A DNA stretch of 12,235 bases from Fidelibacterota bacterium (GTDB taxonomy: Bacteria; Fidelibacterota; UBA2242; JAFGTP01): contig JAOZSG010000065.1 in the NCBI GenBank assembly GCA_029939785.1, positions 1 to 12,235 on the forward strand. The letters run 5' to 3'. Position numbers and translations under genes: made by a program. The first letter of the stretch is position 1. Each line of letters opens with the position of its first letter. The notes below the pieces were generated by a model. That model did no database searches and was not told the DNA's origin. It was given only the letters and a program-made list of their open reading frames with translations. Positions 1 to 6,509 of the stretch are shown one piece after another.

Positions 1-655
1 AATTAAGAGCATCCTCCTCCATTCCCAAAATGTAATAAATATTTCCTAAATTCATTTCTGATTGAGCATTAATACCAGTTAAATTATTAGACAAAGCAAT
101 TTTATTTGCTTCTTCAAAAAAAACTTTACCTTCCTGATATAACCCTTGCTCCACCATTAGAGCACCAATATCATTTTTTAATTTAGTAATACCCTGTACA
201 TTATCAGTTCTATGGAATACTTTTATACTTTTAAAATAGTAAGACTGAGCAGTTTGAAAATTATTTTTATATAAATGTATTATCCCAAGTTTCTGCAATA
301 CGTAACCATATAATTCTTCATCTAAGTGAATTCGATAATCATTAATTAAAGACTTGTATAAGTCTTCAGAATATTCCAATTCTCCAGAATCAAGAATAGT
401 ACTGGCGATATCAAATACAAAATGTACATATTTTTCGTTTGATAGATTTTTTTTAGCAAAATATGTAATTGTATCTAAGTCGCTTTTTCGGGTAACTTTC
501 TGTATATTATCATCATTTTGTTTCTTTGTGTTCCAGAGGTTATTGAGAAAACGTTCCCGTTCATCATGAATCAATGAGATTTGTTCAACAAATGGAACAC
601 CGCAATATTGCTCTGAAATATTTAAGGTTTTTTCAAAAAAAACAAAATTTTTCAA
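1..655 (-). CDS. TPR-repeat protein, N-terminal part (3' end outside window)
   Basis: An open frame runs from a TTG codon at 655-653 to the left edge (218 codons visible) without a stop. The TTG is preferred because AAAGGAG (668-662) sits 6 nt upstream, there is no ATG or GTG in frame before about residue 167, and an in-frame stop lies upstream at 712-710. About 110 N-terminal residues are charged and match nothing I recognise. From about residue 115 the protein shows helix-pair repeats of TPR type: about 115-148 (with LGIIHLYKNNFQTAQSYY), about 155-188 (IGALMVEQGLYQEGKVFFEEA) and the start of a third from 198 (MNLGNIYYILGMEEDAL). No signal peptide or membrane segment is visible, so it is probably cytoplasmic. 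TPR arrays mediate protein-protein contacts and often precede kinase, cyclase or DNA-binding domains; whatever follows lies outside the window, so the function is open. Confidence 0.82.
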   Translation of the reverse strand, partial: MKNFVFFEKTLNISEQYCGVPFVEQISLIHDERERFLNNLWNTKKQNDDNIQKVTRKSDLDTITYFAKKNLSNEKYVHFVFDIASTILDSGELEYSEDLYKSLINDYRIHLDEELYGYVLQKLGIIHLYKNNFQTAQSYYFKSIKVFHRTDNVQGITKLKNDIGALMVEQGLYQEGKVFFEEANKIALSNNLTGINAQSEMNLGNIYYILGMEEDALN

Positions 656-661
656 AATTTT

Positions 662-668
662 CTCCTTT
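662..668 (-). promoter_or_regulatory. Ribosome binding site that fixes a TTG start
   Basis: AAAGGAG on the minus strand, 6 nt before the TTG at 655-653. It is the only good Shine-Dalgarno match near the 5' end of the TPR-protein frame and is the main reason for choosing a non-ATG start. Confidence 0.65.
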
Positions 669-706
669 GTAATCAGCAATATATAACTTAAAAGAAATAA
701 CCTTCC

Positions 707-751
707 TAATCAATTATTTAGAGTATAAAAGATAAAATCTTTACTTGATTA
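707..751. repeat. Nested inverted repeats in the divergent intergenic region
   Basis: An outer pair TAATCAA (707-713) / TTGATTA (745-751) encloses an inner pair AAAGAT (728-733) / ATCTTT (737-742) with a 3-nt centre. The structure lies between the divergent TPR-protein and S41-protease genes, in a roughly 270-nt noncoding stretch (656-928) that must hold both promoters. It could be an operator, but chance symmetry is common in DNA this AT-rich. I saw no convincing -35/-10 pair in the stretch. Confidence 0.3.
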
Positions 752-928
752 CTTATCATTTTAAATAATTAAAACAATGATGTATCTATTCAAACTACTG
801 TGAATATGAAATTTATAACTAATTTATAGTTGTTATTATAAAAATTAGGTAATAAAAAATATTTCTTGTTTAAAACTAAAAAATATGTGATTTTCCATAT
901 AGTCAATATGAATTGTTACAGGAAAATA

Positions 929-2545
929 ATGAAAGGATTATTTGTGAAAAAAATGAAAAAAATATTTCCTGTTGTGGGAATATTCACCGGTCTCATAGTA
1001 CTATTTTTAATTTTTACACCAACTGGAAAAAAAGTATGCATTGCAGGGAATAATTTATATTTAAAATTAAATGTATTAAATGAAATAATTAGTCTTGTAA
1101 ATGAGAATTATGTTGAAGTTCCTGATTGGGAAAAAGTTTTAGATGGTGCATATACAGGACTTTTAGAGGAGTTAGATCCTCATTCTGTTTACATTAAGAA
1201 AAAAGACTTAAACGATATTCAGGAATCATTTAACGGAAAATTTGAAGGTATTGGGATCGAATTTGATATTCTGAATGGATACATTACTGTAATTTCGCCA
1301 ATAGCAAACTCGCCATCAGATAGAGCCGGTCTTTTAACAGGAGATAAAATTGTTAAAATCGATGGACAGGATGCATATAAAATAAAACGAGAAGATGTAC
1401 CCAAAAAATTACGAGGTCCGAAAGGATCAAGAGTAACTGTAACAATCAGAAGACATAAAAAAGAAGATTATGATGTCGTGCTTGTTAGGGATGAAATTCC
1501 ATTATATAGTGTATCAGCTGCCTGTATGCTGGATGATGAAACCGGTTATATTTATTTAAACCGTTTTTCAGGAACTACAATTGATGAAGTAGAAAAAGCA
1601 ATTCTGAATCTTAATAGTCAAGGAATGAAACAGTTGGTTTTTGATTTAAGAAATAATGGAGGAGGTTATTTACAACAAGCTCAAAAAATAACTGATATTT
1701 TTATAGCAAACAAACAGTTAATAGTTTCTACAAAAGGAAGAATATCAAACGCCAATGAAGAATTATATTCAGGTAAAAATAATAAATTTAGTCAGTTTCC
1801 ATTAATTATTTTAATTAATCGTGGTTCTGCAAGTGCCAGTGAAATAGTATCCGGAGCCGTACAGGATTTAGATCGAGGAATTATCGTAGGAGAAACAAGT
1901 TTTGGTAAGGGGTTGGTACAGCGTCAATATCAGTTACGAGATGGGTCTGCTGTCAGAGTAACTGTTGCACGATATTATACACCATCAGGCAGATTAATTC
2001 AGAGACCTTTTGAAAACGGAGATGACCTATCATATTATAGAGATATTTATACAGTAGAAAATCGTGATTCATTAATTGCCATTAATGATTCATTAAAACA
2101 AAGACCAGAATTTAAAACAAAAAAAGGTCGAACAGTTTTAGGTGGAGGGGGTATAACACCCGATCATTATGTGGGATTTAAACTTGATATAACTTCTTCA
2201 ACAAGAAAAATACTGCGAGATCCGTCTAGAATAATTTTTGAGTATTCTTCTATATTTACAAGAGAAAACAAAAAATGGTTAAACAAAAAAGATTCATTTA
2301 TGAAAAATTTTCTGGTTACAGACAAAGAATTTGAAAAATTTCTAAAAATAGTTAAGAACAAAAAGATTGAGATTAATGAAGAGCAAATATATAAAGATAA
2401 AAATTATTTAAAATTACGTATAAAAGCGGAAATGGCCAAAGAATATTGGGATTGGAATGCTTATTATCAGGTGATAACACAGATAGATAATCAAATTATT
2501 GAAGCAAGAAAATATTTTGCTGAAGCAAGAGAAATGATAGAGTAA
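929..2545 (+). CDS. S41 family C-terminal processing peptidase (CtpA/Prc type)
   Basis: A serine protease of the envelope, 538 residues from the ATG at 929. The N-terminus has a Lys-rich start and one hydrophobic helix (about residues 12-29), a signal anchor or uncleaved signal, so the body is periplasmic. A PDZ domain follows (about 104-187, with GIGIEFD, the AGLLTGDKIVKIDG loop and LRGPKGS), then the S41 catalytic core. The RGSASASEI motif holds the predicted nucleophile Ser302, and SFGKGLVQ holds the general base Lys327 and Gln331; the Ser-Lys spacing of 25 matches characterised Ctp enzymes. After GGGGITPD (about 404-411) comes a C-terminal extension of about 130 mostly helical, charged residues. 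The start is uncertain: ATG 929 has AGGA 5 nt upstream, GTG 944 has AAAGGA 6 nt upstream, ATG 953 is also possible, and extension to TTG 866 lacks a ribosome binding site. Family members trim C-termini of envelope proteins; the substrate here is unknown. Confidence 0.93.
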   Translation: MKGLFVKKMKKIFPVVGIFTGLIVLFLIFTPTGKKVCIAGNNLYLKLNVLNEIISLVNENYVEVPDWEKVLDGAYTGLLEELDPHSVYIKKKDLNDIQESFNGKFEGIGIEFDILNGYITVISPIANSPSDRAGLLTGDKIVKIDGQDAYKIKREDVPKKLRGPKGSRVTVTIRRHKKEDYDVVLVRDEIPLYSVSAACMLDDETGYIYLNRFSGTTIDEVEKAILNLNSQGMKQLVFDLRNNGGGYLQQAQKITDIFIANKQLIVSTKGRISNANEELYSGKNNKFSQFPLIILINRGSASASEIVSGAVQDLDRGIIVGETSFGKGLVQRQYQLRDGSAVRVTVARYYTPSGRLIQRPFENGDDLSYYRDIYTVENRDSLIAINDSLKQRPEFKTKKGRTVLGGGGITPDHYVGFKLDITSSTRKILRDPSRIIFEYSSIFTRENKKWLNKKDSFMKNFLVTDKEFEKFLKIVKNKKIEINEEQIYKDKNYLKLRIKAEMAKEYWDWNAYYQVITQIDNQIIEARKYFAEAREMIE

Positions 2546-2577
2546 TATAATTATTAACAGAAAAAATGAATTTATAG

Positions 2578-2606
2578 TTGACTTTCTGTATATATTAGGT
2601 TAATAT
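2578..2606 (+). promoter_or_regulatory. Candidate sigma-70-like promoter for exbB-exbD-exbD-tonB
   Basis: TTGACT (2578-2583, 5/6 match to the -35 consensus), a 17-nt spacer, then TAATAT (2601-2606, 4/6 match to the -10). It lies in the 121-nt gap after the S41 protease stop and about 60 nt before the exbB start, a sensible place for a separate promoter of the motor genes. In AT-rich DNA such matches occur by chance, and the lineage's own promoter consensus may differ. Confidence 0.4.
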
Positions 2607-2666
2607 TATCAGAATTTCAAATAATACAAATGTTAATGATAATTTAAAAATGGAGGATGTTTACTA

Positions 2667-3281
2667 ATGGTTGAACTTTTTAATGATGGTGGTCCTTTTA
2701 TGTGGCCAATTTTAGGTCTTTTTATTTTTGGTCTATTAATTGTACTTGAAAGAGTATATACTTTAGCAAAATCAACAGTAGCAACTAAACGTTTTATACC
2801 TAAAATGAATGCTGCTCTAAAAGATGAAGGTGTTAATGCTGCAATAGAAATTTGCGAAAACACACCCGGTCCGGTTTCTGAAATTTTTCATGCCGGTCTT
2901 TCCAGAGTTAAATATGGTGTTGCAGCTGTTGAAAAAGCAATTGAAAATGCCGGAACTATAGAAATGGCTTTTCTCGAAAGAGGAATGATCTGGTTATCTA
3001 CTGTTATTGTTATTGCTCCTATGCTAGGTTTTGCCGGAACTGTATCTGGTATGGTTGGTGCATTTAAAGATATTGAAGCTGCAAATAATATTTCTCCAGC
3101 GATTGTAGCCGGTGGTATTTCGGAAGCACTTCTTACTACTCTTTTTGGTCTTATTGTCGGTATGGTAATACAGTTTTTTTATAATGTATTTACATCACGT
3201 GTTGACGCAATTGTAATTGATATGGAAGAAAATTCTATTAATCTTATTGATACTATTGCATTAATGGAAGAAAACAAATAA
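2667..3281 (+). CDS. exbB: MotA/TolQ/ExbB family proton channel protein
   Basis: A 204-residue inner-membrane channel subunit of the TonB/Tol motor family. Three membrane segments are visible: about 11-29 (FMWPILGLFIFGLLIVLERVY), about 106-133 and about 150-174. A cytoplasmic helical loop lies between the first and second. The second segment carries the family motif APMLGFAGTVSGMVGAF and the third carries GGISEALLTTLFGLIVGM, with polar Thr residues (125, 157/158) where ExbB and TolQ line the proton path. The length is typical of short ExbB proteins. GGAGG (2652-2656) lies 10 nt before the ATG. It is first of four same-strand genes, 18 nt before the first exbD, so it should assemble with both ExbD proteins and TonB to convert proton-motive force into mechanical work on outer-membrane partners. 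TolQ or a gliding/secretion motor is possible, but the TonB gene at the end favours ExbB. Confidence 0.93.
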   Translation: MVELFNDGGPFMWPILGLFIFGLLIVLERVYTLAKSTVATKRFIPKMNAALKDEGVNAAIEICENTPGPVSEIFHAGLSRVKYGVAAVEKAIENAGTIEMAFLERGMIWLSTVIVIAPMLGFAGTVSGMVGAFKDIEAANNISPAIVAGGISEALLTTLFGLIVGMVIQFFYNVFTSRVDAIVIDMEENSINLIDTIALMEENK

Positions 3282-3299
3282 TTGAATTGAGACTATAAT

Positions 3300-3698
3300 A
3301 TGGCATTACTAAAAAAAGAAAAAAATTATGATGCAGAAGTGCCTGGTGGTTCATTAGCAGATATTGCTTTTCTTATTCTCATTTTCTTTATGGTGGCAAC
3401 AACTATTGATATGGATAAAGGTATTGGTATTGTTTTGCCTCCGAAAGGTGAAGAGCAGGAAATTAACAAAAATAATATTACTAATGTTATCATAGATCCT
3501 AAAGGCATCGTATTTCTTGATGAAAAAGAATACAAGATTTCTGAAGTCAAAAGTGCTGTTGAAAAGATGTTGATGACAAAACCAAAGATGATTTTTTCTG
3601 TAAAAACACTTGAAAGAACAAAATATAATGATTATGTAAAAGTTCTTGATCAAATGATGATGGCAAATGCATCTAAAAATATTTCAATTGCTCAATGA
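3300..3698 (+). CDS. exbD: Biopolymer transport protein ExbD, first copy
   Basis: A 132-residue stator subunit partner of ExbB. A short Lys-rich cytoplasmic N-terminus leads into one membrane helix (about 22-38, ADIAFLILIFFMVATT). Asp21 at its start is the conserved proton-carrying residue of the ExbD/TolR family. A periplasmic domain of about 90 residues follows, with the usual PP-x-G-E segment after the helix and a DPKGIVFLDEKEY strand pair. The ribosome binding site is weak. The second exbD begins 23 nt downstream. The two ExbD proteins differ clearly in sequence, most of all in the periplasmic part, so this is an old paralog pair rather than a recent duplication. Confidence 0.93.
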   Translation: MALLKKEKNYDAEVPGGSLADIAFLILIFFMVATTIDMDKGIGIVLPPKGEEQEINKNNITNVIIDPKGIVFLDEKEYKISEVKSAVEKMLMTKPKMIFSVKTLERTKYNDYVKVLDQMMMANASKNISIAQ

Positions 3699-3721
3699 TA
3701 TTCAGAACATGAGGTTAATAG

Positions 3722-4129
3722 ATGAAATGGAATAAAAAAAAGAAAAGTGATCCAACTGTTCCTACAACAGCGATGCCAGATATTGTGTTTATGTTGATTT
3801 TTTTCTTCATGGTGTCATCAGTTCTAAGAACTGCTGATGGTTTACAGGTTTCACTACCTGAAGCGAGGAAAATACAAAAACTTGAATCGAGGGTACATGT
3901 TGCATATATTTGGATTGCAAAATCAGGAATGGTTTCAATTGATGGAAGATTGGTACAAATCCCAAGTATAAGAAATATTATGTATCAAAAAGTTGTAGCA
4001 GATCCACAATTAATTGTATCTATTAGAGCAGATCAAAAAGTTAATATGGAAATTTTGAACAAAATCCATAAAGAATTGAGAGAATCAACTGCTGTGAAAG
4101 TTAATTATTCTACAAAATCAGCTGCATAG
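3722..4129 (+). CDS. exbD: Biopolymer transport protein ExbD, second copy
   Basis: A 135-residue ExbD/TolR family protein. The N-terminus is strongly basic (KKKK at 5-8). The membrane helix spans about 21-36 (DIVFMLIFFFMVSSVL), with the family Asp at residue 20 after the MP pair typical of ExbD. The periplasmic domain (about 40-135) retains the strand pattern but is more basic than the first copy and ends in a polar KSAA tail. GAGG (3711-3714) lies 7 nt before the ATG. The stop codon TAG (4127-4129) overlaps the AGGA ribosome binding site of tonB, pointing to one transcript and possible translational coupling. It probably forms a mixed ExbD dimer, or an alternative stator, with the first copy. 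Confidence 0.93.
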   Translation: MKWNKKKKSDPTVPTTAMPDIVFMLIFFFMVSSVLRTADGLQVSLPEARKIQKLESRVHVAYIWIAKSGMVSIDGRLVQIPSIRNIMYQKVVADPQLIVSIRADQKVNMEILNKIHKELRESTAVKVNYSTKSAA

Positions 4130-4139
4130 GAACTATAAT

Positions 4140-4808
4140 ATGATTTTAAGAAAAAACCCAAAAGTAAGTTTAAAAGTTAAGTATCCTTTTGTACTTAAAT
4201 CCAGTTTGGTAATTACTCTGTTATTTTTGATTAGCATGATGGCATTGTTTCCAAAATTTGAACAAAAAAAATTAGGTAAAAAAGAAGTTAAAATTTTTAT
4301 TGAACAGGAAACAAGTGTCGTAACACAACAACAAATTGAACAGATAAAAGCTCCTTCTAAACCCACAATACCAGTAGAATCTGAAGATGATGATCTTTCA
4401 GAAGATATTGATTTTGAGCTTCAGTCTTTTGATGACTATGAAGCTGACTGGGATGCTGCTCCTCCTCCTCCAGAGGAAGATGAGGATAGTGGTGGACCAA
4501 AAGTGAAATTTATACCTTATGATGATCCTCCGGAACCTATTGGTGGATTTGCTGCAATTCAACGTAATGTAATTTACCCAGAAATTGCACAGGAAGCCGG
4601 CATAACAGGAACTGTTGTTATTCAAGCCTTTGTTGACGAAAAAGGAAAAGTTGGTGCCTGTAATGTATTAAAAGGTATTCCAAATACCGGGTTAAATGAA
4701 GCAGCGATTACTGCTATTAAGAAAACTCGGTTTAAACCGGCTAAACAGCGTGATAGAAGTGTAGGTGTATGGATTTCTATACCTGTGGTATTTAAATTAA
4801 AAAGTTAA
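4140..4808 (+). CDS. tonB: Energy transducer TonB
   Basis: A 222-residue TonB family protein. A basic N-terminus precedes a single membrane anchor (about 20-38, KSSLVITLLFLISMMALF). The periplasmic linker is unusually acidic: residues about 80-118 are dominated by Asp and Glu (ESEDDD, EEDEDS) with one short proline run (PPPP at 108-111), rather than the long Pro-Lys/Pro-Glu rod of enterobacterial TonB. The C-terminal TonB domain (about 135-222) is well preserved: YPEIAQEAGITGTVVIQAFVDEKG, then AAITAIKKTRFKPA and a final WISIPVVFKL strand. AGGA (4128-4131) is 8 nt from the ATG. As last gene of the cluster it should be energised by the ExbB-ExbD complex and contact TonB-dependent receptors or other outer-membrane partners, none of which are in this window. 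Confidence 0.93.
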   Translation: MILRKNPKVSLKVKYPFVLKSSLVITLLFLISMMALFPKFEQKKLGKKEVKIFIEQETSVVTQQQIEQIKAPSKPTIPVESEDDDLSEDIDFELQSFDDYEADWDAAPPPPEEDEDSGGPKVKFIPYDDPPEPIGGFAAIQRNVIYPEIAQEAGITGTVVIQAFVDEKGKVGACNVLKGIPNTGLNEAAITAIKKTRFKPAKQRDRSVGVWISIPVVFKLKS

Positions 4809-4834
4809 ATTTATTTAAATAATTTGATGAAAAT

Positions 4835-4870
4835 ATAAAAGAGGATTTCTATAATGAAATCCTCTTTTAT
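4835..4870. terminator. Bidirectional rho-independent terminator
   Basis: A perfect 15-bp inverted repeat (4835-4849 and 4856-4870; core AGAGGATTTC / GAAATCCTCT) with a 6-nt loop. The A-rich left arm and T-rich right arm give a T-rich stretch after the stem on either strand. It lies 27 nt after the tonB stop and 24 nt beyond the stop of the convergent cytochrome gene, so it can end transcription from both sides. Confidence 0.88.
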
Positions 4871-4893
4871 TTTATATGTATTAAAAAAAGGTA

Positions 4894-5265
4894 TCAATTA
4901 TCTTTAGCTCCCTTATAAATCCAAGTATCAATTATCAATATATTATCATCGCTTAATCTAAGTCTGTTAATCGGCATTGCAGCACCTATACTTGGATTTG
5001 GCAAGGCAATTTTTTCGATTAATAAACTCTGATTTGGAAAGCCTGCAATAATTATTGGTGCATTATTTGACGAATCATTTGTTGTTGATGAAAATTGTGT
5101 GAGATTTAGATTAGCACTACCACCTTTACTATGACAATCAATACAGTTTGAATTGAATATTGGTTGTACATCATAAATATAACTTATTCCTTCACCAGGG
5201 TCTGGATTACATGATAGTATCGAAAATAATGACATAGCATAAATAAACGATAATGATTTTTTCAT
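4894..5265 (-). CDS. Small monoheme c-type cytochrome lipoprotein
   Basis: A 123-residue exported protein. The N-terminal KK and hydrophobic stretch end in ILSC (Cys19), a plausible lipobox, so the mature protein is probably lipid-anchored. One covalent heme motif, CIDCH (41-45), sits in a context (DVQPIFNSNCIDCHSKGG) typical of the small 'planctomycete-type' cytochrome c domain. Met97 in GAAMP is the likely sixth heme-iron ligand, and the SDDNILIIDTWIYKGAK ending is a usual C-terminal helix of that fold. It follows the PorV/PorQ-like gene by 14 nt on the same strand, probably in one transcript, and its ribosome binding site is weak. It is likely an electron carrier or a heme-bearing surface protein; its redox partner is unknown. 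Confidence 0.88.
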   Translation of the reverse strand: MKKSLSFIYAMSLFSILSCNPDPGEGISYIYDVQPIFNSNCIDCHSKGGSANLNLTQFSSTTNDSSNNAPIIIAGFPNQSLLIEKIALPNPSIGAAMPINRLRLSDDNILIIDTWIYKGAKDN

Positions 5266-5279
5266 AATTAATAATCTTT

Positions 5280-6191
5280 CTATAAAATTTTAGTTATTGA
5301 TATTGATGAAATATTTCCTGCATCACCTAATGATGAAAATCCAAAATCAAATTGATATTTTTTGACCATTATACCAAATCCACATGAACTACCGGCAAGA
5401 AAATTTTTAACATCATATTCATTCTGTAAATTAAAACGTTTTGATGATGAGCCAACTCTTATAATTAAATATTTTGTTATATCAATTTCTATCCCCAAAT
5501 TGACAATAGGTTTTTTGTTCTCTTGTTTTCGAAAGTCAGTAGCAATTGTAACAGGTAAATAAGCTAAATGTTTTGAAATTCCAAAAATATATTGGGAAGG
5601 AATTTTTTCTTTATGATTTGAATAGTTAGATAGAGTATATCCAAAACTTTTATATGTAAATCCAATAGATAATGTGTTATTCGGATTATGATACAAGATA
5701 CCAACACTTCCAGTTATTGCATTTGAGGATAGGGAACTTAAATTTGAAGAAAGATAAGTTCCACTAAAACCAAAATAAATATTGGTAACTATTTTACTAC
5801 CATAATATAACGAGAGGCTTTTATCATTTGCATGGAAACTTCCTGTTTCAATTCCATTCATATCTCTTTCAATAAATTTTCCATAATTCAAATATGATAA
5901 AGATAAACCCCAGGAATGACTTGCCTTGTTGAATAGGATTTGTGTATTAAGTGAATTGATATCAAGAACAAAAGAAGTAAGATTTGTATGAATACTTGAA
6001 GGACTTAAATTAATTAAAGAAGGATTTAAAAAAACACCCGTTCCATTTTTATAAATTGTTGAAGTAGCTGAGCCCATACTCCAGCCAGCTGCATTTGTTG
6101 GATGAGTCGTGCCTTGAAAATATGCCTGTGCGTGCAACAATTGGTTTAATATAATGACAAGTATAAATATCTTAAGTTTATTTAGTATCAT
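5280..6191 (-). CDS. PorV/PorQ family outer-membrane beta-barrel protein
   Basis: A 303-residue exported protein. A signal peptide (about 1-22, ending LLHAQA) is followed by an N-terminal segment with the family pattern: small residues and Gly (AAGWSMGSATS), then GVFLNPSLI, matching the 'FxNPA' motif near the start of PorV/PorQ barrels. The rest is alternating amphipathic strands with Gly, Ser and aromatic residues (for example WGLSLSYLNYGKF, NIYFGFSGTYLSS), ending in YQFDFGFSSLGDAGNISSISI, which resembles the closing strands of PorQ. The family includes type IX secretion components but also many orphan members in the FCB group, so I do not assign PorQ itself. AGAGG lies just before the ATG, which overlaps the stop of an upstream open frame (ATGA). 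The cytochrome lipoprotein gene follows. Confidence 0.78.
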   Translation of the reverse strand: MILNKLKIFILVIILNQLLHAQAYFQGTTHPTNAAGWSMGSATSTIYKNGTGVFLNPSLINLSPSSIHTNLTSFVLDINSLNTQILFNKASHSWGLSLSYLNYGKFIERDMNGIETGSFHANDKSLSLYYGSKIVTNIYFGFSGTYLSSNLSSLSSNAITGSVGILYHNPNNTLSIGFTYKSFGYTLSNYSNHKEKIPSQYIFGISKHLAYLPVTIATDFRKQENKKPIVNLGIEIDITKYLIIRVGSSSKRFNLQNEYDVKNFLAGSSCGFGIMVKKYQFDFGFSSLGDAGNISSISITKIL

Positions 6192-6453
6192 TCTACCTCT
6201 ATTAATTCATTCCAATTTTTAATAATAATTTTTTCTAATTTTATTTTGATCAAAGCTAATATAAGTAGGAATGGAAAGAATAGCCATATAATATATTGAT
6301 TATCGAGAAGGAATTTAACAACATTTTTCTGTAATATATATTTCCCAAAAGTATTGTAATTGACTTAGTTCTATATTTGTTATCAGTTTCAAAAGCTTCT
6401 AAAAAAGTTTTTGTTATACGTTTAATGAATAATAATGTTTCCTTAATACTATT
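6188..6453 (-). pseudogene. Possible broken or frameshifted small membrane protein gene
   Basis: Two overlapping minus-strand frames together read like one protein. The first (open from 6453; stop TAG at 6258-6256) gives IKETLLFIKRITKTFLEAF and onward to KSITIL. The second (open from 6364) continues FGKYILQKNVVKFLLDNQ, then a hydrophobic helix YIIWLFFPFLLILALI and a Lys/Glu-rich tail, ending in a TGA (6190-6188) that overlaps the ATG of the PorV-like gene by 2 nt. The join is at a T-run, TTTTGGGA (about 6350-6343): one extra T would make a single frame. Neither frame has a good ATG, GTG or TTG start upstream of the join. It may be a decayed gene, a sequence error, a frameshifted gene, or chance in AT-rich DNA. 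I recognise no family. Confidence 0.28.
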
Positions 6454-6455
6454 CT

Positions 6456-6506
6456 AATTGTAATTGATCCCTTTTGATAGATCAGAAGTCCTAAATTTTT
6501 ACAATT
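6456..6506 (-). repeat. Inverted repeat just downstream of leuB
   Basis: AATTGTAA (6456-6463) and its exact complement TTACAATT (6499-6506) flank 35 nt that also holds a smaller TGATC/GATCA pair. The outer arm begins 3 nt after the leuB stop. No T-run follows on the operon strand, so it is at best a weak terminator or a 3'-end stabilising stem. No stronger terminator for the leu operon was seen. The remainder of the 6192-6509 stretch holds only the possible broken small gene and the ribosome binding site of the PorV-like gene. Confidence 0.35.
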
Positions 6507-6509
6507 TTG

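Noticed and set aside
354..569. A 71-codon plus-strand open frame opposite the TPR gene
   Set aside because: It lies fully antisense to the TPR frame, is rich in Ser/Phe/Cys as expected from a reverse-complement shadow, and has no ribosome binding site.
866..928. Extending the S41 protease upstream to a TTG at 866
   Set aside because: No Shine-Dalgarno precedes the TTG, and the added residues put a non-typical polar segment before the Lys-rich signal anchor; starts at 929 or 944 have good sites.
3354..3653. A 99-codon minus-strand frame opposite the first exbD
   Set aside because: It is antisense to a well-supported ExbD gene, Phe/Ile/Cys/His-rich, with no ribosome binding site; a shadow frame.
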